Below, one piece after another: positions 1 through 8,755 of a stretch of DNA of 55,326 bases (positions within the stretch are counted from its first letter, which is position 1; the number at the start of each line of letters is the position of its first letter). Source of the DNA: Ignavibacteria bacterium UBA2373 (lineage in GTDB: Bacteria; Bacteroidota; Ignavibacteria; Kapaibacteriales; UBA961); NCBI GenBank assembly GCA_002344005.1, contig DDTD01000036.1:1-55326 (forward strand), in the 5' to 3' direction. The position numbers were made by a program, and so were the translations under genes. The notes below the pieces were generated by a model. That model saw only the letters and a list, made by a program, of their open reading frames with translations, was not told where the DNA came from and made no database searches.

Positions 1-790
1 CTTTACACGTTTCTGCAAGTAAGGACAGAAGTTCATCAATATTCGGCAAAAAATAAACAAGTGCCGTACTATATGAATTATGTTTAATATCTGATTGCTT
101 TAAAACAATAATTGCTTCATAGATAGATTGCAGTGGTATTCGAAAAGGTTGTATAATATTTATTTCAAGTATCTCAAATCGAAGTGCAAGAATTTCTTCA
201 TCTGTTTTTTTATAAATATCATGTATTTCTGTGAGTTTTTCATTATCTTTCAATAAAGAATTTACGATTGAATGAATAGTCTCTATGCCATAAAGTCGGA
301 ATAATCTATAATAGGTATCGGCAATTTCTTTATCGTCGGATTGTAAACACTCTTCAGCAACAAGAGCAATTGTTTCTTGACGTAATGTTGCTGCGTCATA
401 TTCATCAAGAGCAGTAAATAATGGGTTAATTTTCGCTTCTACGGGATAATCACGCAGAATTTGTGCGCAAAAACTGTGAATAGTAGAAATTTGAGCAATA
501 TTTAGTCTTTCACGCAAATGTCGTAAATATATAGCGTGTTTTTCATTACCTGATTCAAGAGCTTTGACAAATTCGTTTTCTAAACGATGTGCAACACGCA
601 AGCGCATTTCAGCAGCAGCTTTTCTCGTAAATGTTATTGCAACAATGGAACGTATGTCCACACCTTGCAATAATAATCGCACAAATCTTTCGACCAAAAC
701 GGTTGTTTTACCGGAACCGGCATTGGCAGTGACGGCAACATGTCTGTCAGTTAATAAAGCAAGCGATTGTTCACGAGTAAATTGTGACAT
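1..790 (-). CDS. AddA/RecB-like UvrD-family helicase, N-terminal part (runs off window)
   Basis: Partial gene: the ATG is at 790 on the minus strand and the frame stays open to the window edge, giving 263 residues. The start is preceded by a GGAG ribosome site about nine bases upstream. The protein opens with the Q-motif region FTREQSLAL, then Walker A ANAGSGKTT, then the motif Ia region ITFTRKAAAEMR and the motif Ib-like ISTIHSFCAQILRDYPVEA. That last string, followed by a P-x-F acidic segment, resembles RecB/AddA nucleases-helicases more than plain UvrD, Rep or PcrA. Expected role is ATP-driven DNA unwinding in double-strand-break repair. The C-terminal helicase and nuclease domains lie outside, so AddA versus another superfamily 1A helicase cannot be settled here. 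Confidence 0.88.
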   Translation of the reverse strand, partial: MSQFTREQSLALLTDRHVAVTANAGSGKTTVLVERFVRLLLQGVDIRSIVAITFTRKAAAEMRLRVAHRLENEFVKALESGNEKHAIYLRHLRERLNIAQISTIHSFCAQILRDYPVEAKINPLFTALDEYDAATLRQETIALVAEECLQSDDKEIADTYYRLFRLYGIETIHSIVNSLLKDNEKLTEIHDIYKKTDEEILALRFEILEINIIQPFRIPLQSIYEAIIVLKQSDIKHNSYSTALVYFLPNIDELLSLLAETCK

Positions 791-812
791 TTACATAGTC
801 TCCAGAATAAAT

Positions 813-1526
813 TTACTCTGCAAATAACGAATTAACAGTATTCCAATTAACTATATTCCACCATGCTTTCACATAATCGGCACGGCGATTTTGATATTTC
901 AAGTAATAGGCATGTTCCCACACATCAAGGCATAGTATCGGCTTACCGGAAATGCCTGATAAAGATTCATCCATCAGCGGATTATCTTGATTTGCGGTTG
1001 AACCAATAAGTAAACGATTATTTTTTTTATAGAGCCATGCCCAACCGGAACCAAATCGTGACATGGCAGCAGCGGTAAATTGTTCTTTCATCGTATCCAT
1101 ACTACCAAAAGAACTTTGTATCGCTTGCATGACTTCTGCCGATGGCTCGCCGCCTTGTGTTTGGGGTGCTAATAATGTCCAAAACAAAGTATGGTTAAAA
1201 TGACCGCCACCATTATTACGAATAGCACTTTTTTTCTCATCTGGAAGTGTATGTATGCGTGACATAAGTTCAGCAGGTGACTTTGGCAACTGTAATCCCA
1301 CAGAAGCTTTATTGAGATTTGCCACATACGAAGCATGATGTTTCCCATGATGTATTTGCATTGTTTGAGTATCTATGATTGCATCAAATGCATCGTGAGT
1401 ATATGGTAATGATGGCAGAGAGTATTGGTCTTCAGCCAATAGATATGCAAATGAATTTTCAGCGCGAAAAAGTAAAGAACTTGCTGCTGCTACGGCGGCG
1501 GTATTCAAAAAAAATCTTCTTTTCAT
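813..1526 (-). CDS. Superoxide dismutase (Mn or cambialistic type), Tat-exported
   Basis: About 237 residues; converts superoxide to oxygen and hydrogen peroxide. The mature part shows all four metal-ligand regions: IHHGKHHASYV, GGGHFNHTLFW, and the Asp/His pair in CLDVWEHAYYLKY, followed by the usual Trp-rich C-terminus. The NNGGGHFNH and TANQDNP strings place the second-sphere Gln where Mn or cambialistic enzymes have it. The N-terminus reads KRRFFLNTAAVAAASSLLF, a twin-arginine export signal with a hydrophobic stretch, so the enzyme probably works folded outside the cytoplasm. The start is set at 1526 because the signal begins there; an in-frame ATG 15 bases upstream is less likely. A TAnnTTTG box lies at 1559-1566. 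It is monocistronic as far as I can see. Confidence 0.94.
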   Translation of the reverse strand: MKRRFFLNTAAVAAASSLLFRAENSFAYLLAEDQYSLPSLPYTHDAFDAIIDTQTMQIHHGKHHASYVANLNKASVGLQLPKSPAELMSRIHTLPDEKKSAIRNNGGGHFNHTLFWTLLAPQTQGGEPSAEVMQAIQSSFGSMDTMKEQFTAAAMSRFGSGWAWLYKKNNRLLIGSTANQDNPLMDESLSGISGKPILCLDVWEHAYYLKYQNRRADYVKAWWNIVNWNTVNSLFAE

Positions 1527-1558
1527 TATGAATAGGTGCATATTGTGAATAATGCTTA

Positions 1559-1566
1559 CAAATTTA
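1559..1566 (-). promoter_or_regulatory. TAnnTTTG promoter box for the superoxide dismutase gene
   Basis: Read on the minus strand the box is TAAATTTG within TTCGTAAATTTGTAAG, 33 bases before the ATG at 1526. It matches the -7 consensus of the Bacteroidetes primary sigma factor exactly. The near-identical string CCGTAAATTTGTA precedes the acyl-CoA dehydrogenase gene. No clear -33 TTTG was found. Confidence 0.5.
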
Positions 1567-1686
1567 CGAACCTACTCTCACAGGATAGTACTTTCAAGAA
1601 CAATTATATACACAAATACACATCTCGCAATTTCGGCACAACAGTTATATATGATCGCATAAAAGAATAAGTATTCAATAAAAGAA

Positions 1687-1755
1687 AAAGCCCTGCATTC
1701 CGGAATACTTCCCAAAGTTAGAGATTAACTTGAAAGCATTTCCATAGAGGGCTTT
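1687..1755 (-). terminator. Structured terminator with a nested hairpin, downstream of the OmpA-like gene
   Basis: An outer stem AAAGCCCT (1687-1694) pairs with AGGGCTTT (1748-1755). On the minus strand it is followed by a broken T-run (1680-1690). The 53-base interior is not a plain loop. It holds a long hairpin, CTTCC plus AAGTTA (1708-1720) against TAACTT plus GAAAG (1726-1736), and a palindrome ATTCCGGAAT (1697-1706). The gene ending at 1782 reads into it, so termination is the obvious role; the branched interior could also be a small RNA 3' end. Confidence 0.55.
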
Positions 1756-1781
1756 CTCACAATTGTAATAGATGAAACAGC

Positions 1782-2603
1782 TTAGATATTATTCATTGAC
1801 AGAATTTTGCAGGTCAATGTAATCGCTGTTGCCGAGGGAATTGGTGTCGTTGTTGTTTTGGCATCTTTCTTTTTTGATTTTTTTGCAACAGCTATCGGGG
1901 CTGCTTTTGTTTCTTTGATTATTCCTTCCAAAAGAATTGCTACTCTTTTATCTTTTGATTTTACATCGGAAAGAAATTGCTGCAATACATCAATACGTTC
2001 TTGATTAAGATTTTTCTTCGGATCAGGACTTGGCATCTCTTCTACTTGTTCTTTCGATTTTTTCCCCTTCTTTGGCTTAGTCAAGGTTTTTGCCGGTGCT
2101 GCTTCTTCTTTCGGCATTGTCAGTGACACTGATAATCCTCGATTTTGCTTTAATAAATCAATTAAAGTAGTTAATTGTGTTTTAGCCGACTCTGTTAACA
2201 GAGAAGACCCCAAAACGAAAGCATCTGTTGTAAACAGTTGACGACCGGCAAGTGCGGACATCACTAAAAAATTTTGCTTCACTTCTGTAAATTTTGATAC
2301 CGCAGGAGTTGTATAATAATGAGTTGTTACCAATAAATCAATACCAGAAATTCTAACAGTATATTTTGTATTGGGCTGAAGAATTACGCTTGAAAAATTA
2401 CCTTCCTTATCAGTTTTGGTACGATTCTCTTTACCATTTGGATCTACAAAGGCAAGCGATGCACCTGAATAACTCGGAAGAGATTGATCGGGAGAGATAA
2501 CACCGGACAAACTGATTGTAGTTCCGATTTGGGACTGGGATAATTGGAAAGAGCAGAGTAACAATGTTGTTAGCACTGAAAATTGAACAAATACTTTTTT
2601 CAT
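1782..2603 (-). CDS. Exported protein with a SpaA/CarboxypepD-like domain and a degenerate OmpA-like C-terminus
   Basis: About 273 residues from the ATG at 2603, chosen because a signal peptide (MKKVFVQFSVLTTLLLCSF) begins exactly there; the frame is open 25 codons further up but that part has no coding look. Residues about 30-100 resemble a carboxypeptidase-regulatory-like beta sandwich (DKEGNFSSVILQPNTKYTV). The C-terminal half has helix-strand pieces reminiscent of OmpA-like peptidoglycan-binding domains (LTESAKTQLTTLIDLLKQN, then QERIDVLQQFLSDVKSKDKR), interrupted by two Lys-rich segments (TKPKKGKKSKEQ and KKSKKKDAKTTTT). The canonical OmpA NxxLSxxRA signature is not intact. It is probably periplasmic or envelope-associated; function unknown. 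Confidence 0.7.
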   Translation of the reverse strand: MKKVFVQFSVLTTLLLCSFQLSQSQIGTTISLSGVISPDQSLPSYSGASLAFVDPNGKENRTKTDKEGNFSSVILQPNTKYTVRISGIDLLVTTHYYTTPAVSKFTEVKQNFLVMSALAGRQLFTTDAFVLGSSLLTESAKTQLTTLIDLLKQNRGLSVSLTMPKEEAAPAKTLTKPKKGKKSKEQVEEMPSPDPKKNLNQERIDVLQQFLSDVKSKDKRVAILLEGIIKETKAAPIAVAKKSKKKDAKTTTTPIPSATAITLTCKILSMNNI

Positions 2604-2662
2604 TAGACGATAAAATTTGTGAATATATGTGAACAATAACGGACATAGAGCCAAATTGTCGC

Positions 2663-2695
2663 AAAAAAAACCCTTCACAACAAAGTTATGAAGGG
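2663..2695 (-). terminator. Rho-independent terminator of the FKBP lipoprotein gene
   Basis: The arms CCCTTCA (2671-2677) and TGAAGGG (2689-2695) enclose an 11-base loop. On the minus strand the hairpin is followed by eight T residues (2670-2663). It begins 25 bases after the stop codon of the gene ending at 2720. Confidence 0.9.
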
Positions 2696-2719
2696 GGAAT
2701 ATATAGTTTTTGATACTAC

Positions 2720-3427
2720 TTATTTTACGTCAATTAGCTCAACATCGAAAATAAGTGTTTCATTTGGTCCAATGTCTGCACCAGCGCCACGATCACCGTA
2801 ACCAAGATTTGAAGGAATATAAAAACGGTATTTTGCGCCGATTTTCATTAGTTGAAGTCCTTCTGTCCATCCGGCAATCACACCTTTAAGCGGGAATGTC
2901 GCGGGTTCACCACGATCAACGGAGCTGTCAAACTTTTTACCATTGATAAGTGTTCCCGTATAATGCACGGTAACTGTATTATCGGCGGTAGGTTGTTTGC
3001 CTGTACCCTCTTTAATTACTTCATATTGCAATCCGCTGGCTGTAGTTTTCACACCGGCTTTTTTGCCATTTTGTGCAAGAAATTCTTGACCTTTTTTCAT
3101 ATTCTCTTCTCCTTTTTTCTTAGCTTCGCCTTGTTGTTTTTCCATCATTTGTGCTTGAAATTTATTCATAATTGTTGCCACTTGTGCTTCTGTAAGGATT
3201 GGTTTTCCTTTTGAATATGACTCACGAATAGCAGCAATCATGGTTTCTTGGTTTACCTCAATACTTTGTTGAGAGAGATTAGCTCCGATTTGCATACCGA
3301 TACTATAGCTCAAGGAATCTTTGAAATCTTTGAGAGCGACGGCGCGATCTTTACTTACCTTTTGTTGTGAACATGCTTGCATGGCGAAAAAACTACCGCA
3401 AAGAACTGCGATGACAAATACCTTCAT
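2720..3427 (-). CDS. FKBP-type peptidyl-prolyl cis-trans isomerase lipoprotein (FkpA/Mip-like)
   Basis: 235 residues. The N-terminus is a lipoprotein signal ending in AMQACSQQ, with the Cys near residue 19 as likely lipidation site, so the protein should be membrane-anchored on the periplasmic side. Residues about 30-115 form the helical dimerisation domain of the FkpA/Mip type (DSLSYSIGMQIGANLSQQ). The FKBP catalytic domain fills residues about 125-235: VTVHYTGTLINGKKFDSS, GVIAGWTEGLQLMKIGAKY and the ending IFDVELIDVK are all diagnostic. It acts as a folding catalyst and chaperone for exported proteins, which fits the many secreted proteins nearby. An AGGAG ribosome site precedes the start. 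Confidence 0.95.
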   Translation of the reverse strand: MKVFVIAVLCGSFFAMQACSQQKVSKDRAVALKDFKDSLSYSIGMQIGANLSQQSIEVNQETMIAAIRESYSKGKPILTEAQVATIMNKFQAQMMEKQQGEAKKKGEENMKKGQEFLAQNGKKAGVKTTASGLQYEVIKEGTGKQPTADNTVTVHYTGTLINGKKFDSSVDRGEPATFPLKGVIAGWTEGLQLMKIGAKYRFYIPSNLGYGDRGAGADIGPNETLIFDVELIDVK

Positions 3428-3465
3428 TCAGGTTGCTCCTGTTATATAGTTTAATAAAATATCTG

Positions 3466-3473
3466 CAAAAATA
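3466..3473 (-). promoter_or_regulatory. TAnnTTTG promoter box for the FKBP gene
   Basis: The minus strand reads TATTTTTG, within GGTATTTTTGC, 39 bases before the ATG at 3427. The extended form TATTTTTGC recurs upstream of the genes starting at 22938, 49079 and 49312. Confidence 0.5.
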
Positions 3474-3592
3474 CCGACAAAACCTTTAACAGTAGCTTAG
3501 AGAATTTTGAATAGAGAAATGCTGAAACATTCTTCACTTTTCTTAATTTAGAGGTCTATACACACAATCTATTCAATATTATAAGTGCTATT

Positions 3593-6500
3593 ATGATTAA
3601 TCTTAACCGATTCGCTCAATGTACATTAACTTTACTATTGATTTTTCAATGCATTAGCAATGAAGCTAATGCTCAGAAAAGAGATACAACATGGGTACAG
3701 ACCTTTACCTTCGATTCAATTTTTACTCGAGAAGCAACTTTCAAGTTTCCGCCTCGAGGTGAGAAATATGAAAAAGTTTTGATGTGGTACACACTCAAAT
3801 GTGACCCCAAAACACCTTGGGATAAGTATAACTGTGGTGAATGGGACTACCTCACCTATACTGGCATACGTGACTCCAGTGCACGGTTTGACTCTACTCG
3901 GCTGACTCATCCTAATTTCCGATTATCTGATGGTAGCGCACCGGATGTGTTTAAGTATGCGAGTAATGCAACACCGTCGTTTAAGATGAAACAGTATTCA
4001 ACAGCACGGACAGCTTCACTGGCAGGCTTACAATCATCTTCGGCGGGAAACACCGGTTATCAGCCATATTCCTCAGTTGCATCACACCGCTATAGATTTG
4101 TGTATTCAGCTTCGGAAATTAATGCTATGGGATTTACCAAAGGCAATATTAATGCAATTGGTATCATCTTGAAGAGTGGAACCGATTGGGCAACTTTTTC
4201 GCGCTATCCCTTACGCATCGGTTTGGCTAAAGATGACGGTCAATCGCTTATAACTTCAATGCCAAACTCATCAAAAGAGTATATTCCGATGATGCCGATG
4301 ACTGAGAACACTCAACACTTCGTTCCCTCTTCATCACCATTAGCATGGGATGGCGAAAGTGCTTTAGTCTTCGATATTGTTACCAACACAACAATCCCTT
4401 CGAATACCATCGAGTTCGGAACCCTAACAACGAATCGCGATGCCTTCAAAGTATTCAATATTCGCAATAAAGCAATGATGTTTAACCGTGGGGACAATAT
4501 TAGTGTGCCGGCAGGAACTTTCTCGGGACTCTCCAGTGAAGTTACCATTATGTTTTGGCATTATGGAAGTAATAATCAACCGCAAAACCATAATACTTTC
4601 GAAGCGCGTGGACCCAAAGGTGAGCGTATTGTCAATGCTCATGTCCCATGGGGAAATAAAACAGTCTATTGGGATGCAGGTAATTCAACCGGCTATGACA
4701 GAATCGAAAAAGGAACTGATGATAATTCAATTAAGTTACAATGGAATCATTGGGCTTTTACAAAAAATACTGCAACCGGCTCAATGAAGATATACCTAAA
4801 TGGTAAACTCTGGCATTCGGGAACAGATAAAAAACGCAATTTGGGTCAAATAACTGATTTTAAAATTGGTTCAGGTGTTGATGGTTCATTTACGGGAATG
4901 CTTGATGAATTTTGTGTATTTAACAAAGAATTGACTGAAACACAAATTGCACAAATCATGCAATATCCTAAAGAATCTGCGCTTAATTCTTTAGTTATCC
5001 GATACAGTTTTGATAATGCTAAAGATAATGATATTACGGTATCATCTGATAATACCACTCCGGTCAAAGCTAAGCTCTTTGGTATGCCTTATCCGGTAAA
5101 TGCTGAAAAAACAGGTTTAGTATTTTCTGATATTTTTATGCCGACTAGCATTATTGTCGGCGACGCTGCCAAAAGTATGCCTTCTCTTATTCTTTACAAA
5201 GGTACATTACCAACTATTACCAAAGACAATTTTGTCGAAAAAGACACAATACCGGCACGAAGAATTTCTTTAGTATTATTTAACAACCCTGCGAACGGTA
5301 GAATTATTAAAGAAAATACTAATAATTATCCGACGATTGCAACAGATACACTCACTGTTTATGCAGCAGATACTTACAGCTATACTTATGATGAAAATGG
5401 AAAAAAAATAGATTCTACCTATAATACTGCCAATCAAGAAATTGTAAAAGCAACAAAAGTATGGTACAGCCCTATTGTAAACTATGAAATATGGCGTTAT
5501 ATCACACCATATGGTATTGGGTTAGATTTAGGACCAAAGGGTTTTCGTTGGGTATATGATGTAACCGATTATGAGCCGCTTCTCCATGATTTCGTGAGAC
5601 TTTATGCCGGTAATACACAAGAATTATTAGATCTTAAATTCCTCTTTATCAAAGGTACACCTCCTCGTGATGTTATAGCTATCAATAATCTATGGAACGG
5701 TGACAGATCACATGGCTCTATCGCCGACAATAAAGAATTTTTGCCAATTGATAAGGTACTCACAAAAACAGGGGATGGCAATACACAATACGAACACAGA
5801 ATTAAGATTCGGGTAAGCGGTCATGGATTTGCAGATGACAAAGGCACAAATTGTGCAGAATTCTGTCCCAAAAAACATTTTGTCACAGTAAATGATAAAA
5901 AGTTTGAGTGGATGTTGTGGAATGAATGTGCCACAAATCCTGTATATCCTCAAGGCGGTACTTGGACATTAGACAGAGCAGGATGGTGTCCGGGAGCAGA
6001 AGTGCCAACACAAGATTTTGATATTACGCCATTTATAAAAAGTGGTGAGAACAATGTCTTGGATTATGGTATGCAAGTGTATGACTCACGAGGTGCATTT
6101 GGGAATTATGTTGTTGCTTCTCAGTTAATTACTTATACTGCGCCGAATTTCAAAACTGATGCATCCGTCGAAGATATTATTCAACCGAATGATTGGGAAT
6201 TTTATAGCCGGATGAATCCTATTTGTAATAATCCCAAAATAGTTATTAAAAATAAAGGAACAAATCCTCTGACAACTGTTGCCATAGAATATGGTGTGAA
6301 GGGTGGTGTAAAATCTACGTTTAATTGGAAAGGTAATTTATCATTTCTCCAAACAGACACCGTCGTACTACCTTCTATCTCATGGGGAAATATTACAGGA
6401 AAACAGCGATTTGAGGTTACACTTCGTAATCCCAATGGAACAGTGGATGAAAATACGCTCAATGATTATGGTGATGTTCGTTTCGATGCTCCGCCAATTA

Positions 6501-7459
6501 TGTATCCTCAATTCCAAATTAACTTAAAAACGAATAATCAAGCAGCAGCACAATATGAATGGTATTTGAAAAAAGCGGATGGTACTATTATAGGCGAAGG
6601 CAGTAATTTAGAAGATAATACAGTTTACAAACACGATTATACTCTTGAAAATGGTTGCTATGAATTTCGTTTAACAAATCGTGAAGACTATGGTCTGGAC
6701 TTATGGTTTGTGAGAGATCAATTAGGTTCCGGATATCTAAGATTACTTTCGGATGGTGTAAGTATTAAAAGTTTTGAACCTGATTTTGGACGTGATATAT
6801 TTTTACAATTCATTGTAGGTGACAAACCTACTATTAGTTCCGTGACAAATGCTGAACAATTGAGTTTCGGCAATGTCAAGTTGAATGAAACAAAAGAAAT
6901 GGAATATAAAATTACTCCGAAAAATGCAGCAGGTCTTATTGTCGAGGAAGTTTCAGTTTCCTCTCTGCGAAAATTTTATTCCGTAAAATCGGTTACACCA
7001 AGTGTTGAAAGCAATAATCCAAGAACCTTGGCTTTTGGTGATACCATGACTATTATTGTTGCATTCAAAGGTGACAGAGAAGGTAAACATAACGGTAACT
7101 TAATCATTAACTCGAATGACCAAAAAAATCAAGCATTTTCCGTTCCACTCACCGCCTCTATAGGAACAACTTCTGTCAATGATATGGTTATGGAAAATGA
7201 CTTAATTCTCGAAATACAACCCAATCCTAATGATGGCAATGGTGTGATAACCTTTGGAAATATGAATGGTATTGAAACTGAATTACGTGTTTCAATTACG
7301 GATTTACTCGGCAATGAAATTATTGAACTGACGACTGAAAAACTTGCAGGAAATGTGTCTCATCTCCAAATACCATCTCATTTACCAAATGGAACATACA
7401 GAGTTTTGGTTTCAACCCCATATTCAAAAACTTCAAAACAATTTGTTATCCTAAAATAA
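3593..7459 (+). CDS. PNGase F-like protein with internal LamG domain and T9SS sorting domain
   Basis: 1288 residues with a signal peptide. PNGase F hydrolyses the amide bond of Asn-linked glycans. Residues 34-90 match the start of its N-terminal domain, including NCGEWDYLTYT, where Asp85 aligns with catalytic Asp60 of the Elizabethkingia enzyme. The matching strand YEIWRYITPYGIG does not return until residue 631; between them lie about 530 extra residues including a LamG/concanavalin-like fold (about 290-475, LDEFCVFNKELTETQI). The second PNGase domain has NCAEFC (Glu756 at the Glu206 position) and DRAGWCPG. Glu118 of PNGase F appears replaced (LYAGNT). Then come an ASPM/choice-of-anchor-like domain (about 1085-1195) and a type A sorting domain (IQPNPNDGNG to the C-terminus). 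Predicted secreted and surface-attached; deglycosylating activity is inference. Confidence 0.85.
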   Translation: MINLNRFAQCTLTLLLIFQCISNEANAQKRDTTWVQTFTFDSIFTREATFKFPPRGEKYEKVLMWYTLKCDPKTPWDKYNCGEWDYLTYTGIRDSSARFDSTRLTHPNFRLSDGSAPDVFKYASNATPSFKMKQYSTARTASLAGLQSSSAGNTGYQPYSSVASHRYRFVYSASEINAMGFTKGNINAIGIILKSGTDWATFSRYPLRIGLAKDDGQSLITSMPNSSKEYIPMMPMTENTQHFVPSSSPLAWDGESALVFDIVTNTTIPSNTIEFGTLTTNRDAFKVFNIRNKAMMFNRGDNISVPAGTFSGLSSEVTIMFWHYGSNNQPQNHNTFEARGPKGERIVNAHVPWGNKTVYWDAGNSTGYDRIEKGTDDNSIKLQWNHWAFTKNTATGSMKIYLNGKLWHSGTDKKRNLGQITDFKIGSGVDGSFTGMLDEFCVFNKELTETQIAQIMQYPKESALNSLVIRYSFDNAKDNDITVSSDNTTPVKAKLFGMPYPVNAEKTGLVFSDIFMPTSIIVGDAAKSMPSLILYKGTLPTITKDNFVEKDTIPARRISLVLFNNPANGRIIKENTNNYPTIATDTLTVYAADTYSYTYDENGKKIDSTYNTANQEIVKATKVWYSPIVNYEIWRYITPYGIGLDLGPKGFRWVYDVTDYEPLLHDFVRLYAGNTQELLDLKFLFIKGTPPRDVIAINNLWNGDRSHGSIADNKEFLPIDKVLTKTGDGNTQYEHRIKIRVSGHGFADDKGTNCAEFCPKKHFVTVNDKKFEWMLWNECATNPVYPQGGTWTLDRAGWCPGAEVPTQDFDITPFIKSGENNVLDYGMQVYDSRGAFGNYVVASQLITYTAPNFKTDASVEDIIQPNDWEFYSRMNPICNNPKIVIKNKGTNPLTTVAIEYGVKGGVKSTFNWKGNLSFLQTDTVVLPSISWGNITGKQRFEVTLRNPNGTVDENTLNDYGDVRFDAPPIMYPQFQINLKTNNQAAAQYEWYLKKADGTIIGEGSNLEDNTVYKHDYTLENGCYEFRLTNREDYGLDLWFVRDQLGSGYLRLLSDGVSIKSFEPDFGRDIFLQFIVGDKPTISSVTNAEQLSFGNVKLNETKEMEYKITPKNAAGLIVEEVSVSSLRKFYSVKSVTPSVESNNPRTLAFGDTMTIIVAFKGDREGKHNGNLIINSNDQKNQAFSVPLTASIGTTSVNDMVMENDLILEIQPNPNDGNGVITFGNMNGIETELRVSITDLLGNEIIELTTEKLAGNVSHLQIPSHLPNGTYRVLVSTPYSKTSKQFVILK

Positions 7460-7479
7460 TTCTTATTATATATTTTCCT

Positions 7480-7514
7480 CCCCTTCTGTACTGTAACAGG
7501 AGGGGATTTTTTTT
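7480..7514 (+). terminator. Rho-independent terminator after the PNGase F-like gene
   Basis: The arms CCCCTTCTG (7480-7488) and CAGGAGGGG (7497-7505) pair with one G-T wobble and are followed by eight T residues (7507-7514). The 3' edge lies only five bases before the ATG of the next gene, so the AGGAGG in the 3' arm could double as a distant ribosome site for pdxB. Confidence 0.9.
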
Positions 7515-7518
7515 GCTT

Positions 7519-8619
7519 ATGCGCATACTCTACGACGAAGAAATTCCATTGCTTGCAGAATATTGCACTAAATATTCCATTGAGGCATACCCTTTTTCAC
7601 ATAGGAATTTAACAAAAAAACTATTAAATTATTATTCGCCACAGGGATTATGTATTCGCTCAACCACTAAAATAACACAAGAGATTATTGCCGGCTCTTG
7701 TATTGAGTTTATAGCAACAGCAACATCCGGCACTGATCATATTGAAAAATCAATTATAACATCTGACTCTATTCACTGTGCGTCTGCTATCGGTTCTAAT
7801 GCCAATGCGGTGGCAGAATATTGTATTTCAGGAATATTGGAGTATGCTAAAGTATATGAGAAAAATGTACACAATCTGACGCTTGGAATCGTCGGCTATG
7901 GTAATGTTGGTCAAAGACTTGCTCTCTATGCATCTTTATTGGGAATGGATGTTCTTGTTCATGATATTCCTCGACTAAATAAAGACTTACCTTTTTTTCA
8001 CGAGCATCACGAGTTCCTTACTATTCTCGACCGGGCGGATTGTGTTTCTTTTCATGTACCGCTTGATACTTCTTCAGTACACAGTACATATCATTATCTT
8101 AACAAGAGCAATGTTTCATTGCTGCGATCTTCGCAATTAGTCATCAATGCAGCTCGGGGTAGCATTATTGATGAAAATTCTTTACTGCATAAGGAGGATA
8201 TACCTGCATTGGTATTGGATACTTGGGAACATGAACCGAATATTTCAATCCCTTTGGCAAAGAAATGTTTTATTGCTACACCACATTCTGCCGGATACAC
8301 CAAACAAGCAAAGTACAATGCCACTGTCGCCATTTTTAATGCCTTATTATCCCATTTTGGGATAGCATCCGACGTGCCGATAATTCATTTTGATATAACC
8401 TATCGCAATTATCCTTTACAAGCATCAGAAAAAACTCGTCTATTATTAGCATCACCCGAAACCACCCGCGTAGAGTTATCCGGCACAAGAAAAATAAGAG
8501 AAAGAAGTTTCAATTTTCTCAATAACACGCAGCATCTTCCTGTCATGAATGCATCATATTTTGATAATCAACGAAAGATATGTCTAAATGATGATGAACT
8601 TTTACAGCTTGATTTGTAA
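7519..8619 (+). CDS. pdxB: 4-phosphoerythronate dehydrogenase (PdxB)
   Basis: 366 residues; oxidises 4-phospho-D-erythronate with NAD in the DXP-independent vitamin B6 route. It belongs to the D-2-hydroxyacid dehydrogenase family: Rossmann motif GIVGYGNVGQRLA near residue 125, and the catalytic triad as Arg in NAARGSIID, Glu in TWEHEPNIS and His in TPHSAGYTKQAK. The PdxB-type signature is the TPH-x-AGY region, followed by a shorter C-terminal dimerisation part than in other family members. The ATG at 7519 is preferred over a TTG two codons upstream, which lies in the terminator T-run. The gene stands alone; no other B6 gene is visible. A related 2-hydroxyacid dehydrogenase is the only real alternative. 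Confidence 0.86.
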   Translation: MRILYDEEIPLLAEYCTKYSIEAYPFSHRNLTKKLLNYYSPQGLCIRSTTKITQEIIAGSCIEFIATATSGTDHIEKSIITSDSIHCASAIGSNANAVAEYCISGILEYAKVYEKNVHNLTLGIVGYGNVGQRLALYASLLGMDVLVHDIPRLNKDLPFFHEHHEFLTILDRADCVSFHVPLDTSSVHSTYHYLNKSNVSLLRSSQLVINAARGSIIDENSLLHKEDIPALVLDTWEHEPNISIPLAKKCFIATPHSAGYTKQAKYNATVAIFNALLSHFGIASDVPIIHFDITYRNYPLQASEKTRLLLASPETTRVELSGTRKIRERSFNFLNNTQHLPVMNASYFDNQRKICLNDDELLQLDL

Positions 8620-8632
8620 ACTCCAGAGCATG

Positions 8633-8651
8633 ATACTATCCCACATAGTAT
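8633..8651. other. Hairpin in the gap between convergent pdxB and gmhA
   Basis: ATACTAT (8633-8639) and ATAGTAT (8645-8651) form a 7 bp stem around CCCAC, with weaker outer pairing. There is no T-run on either strand, so it is a poor intrinsic terminator but sits where transcription from both sides should end. Nothing else is seen in 8620-8755. Confidence 0.35.
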
Positions 8652-8755
8652 GAGGTTCTCTAATATTCAGAGCGTCAAACGATTATCCATTGAATAAATA
8701 ACATGAAAATCTCGAAGAGCAATTTGACCGGGAGATGTATAACCTCACTCAATTG

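Noticed and set aside
564..827. Plus-strand open frame of 87 codons
   Set aside because: It lies antisense to the AddA/RecB-like helicase, whose motifs are clear on the minus strand.
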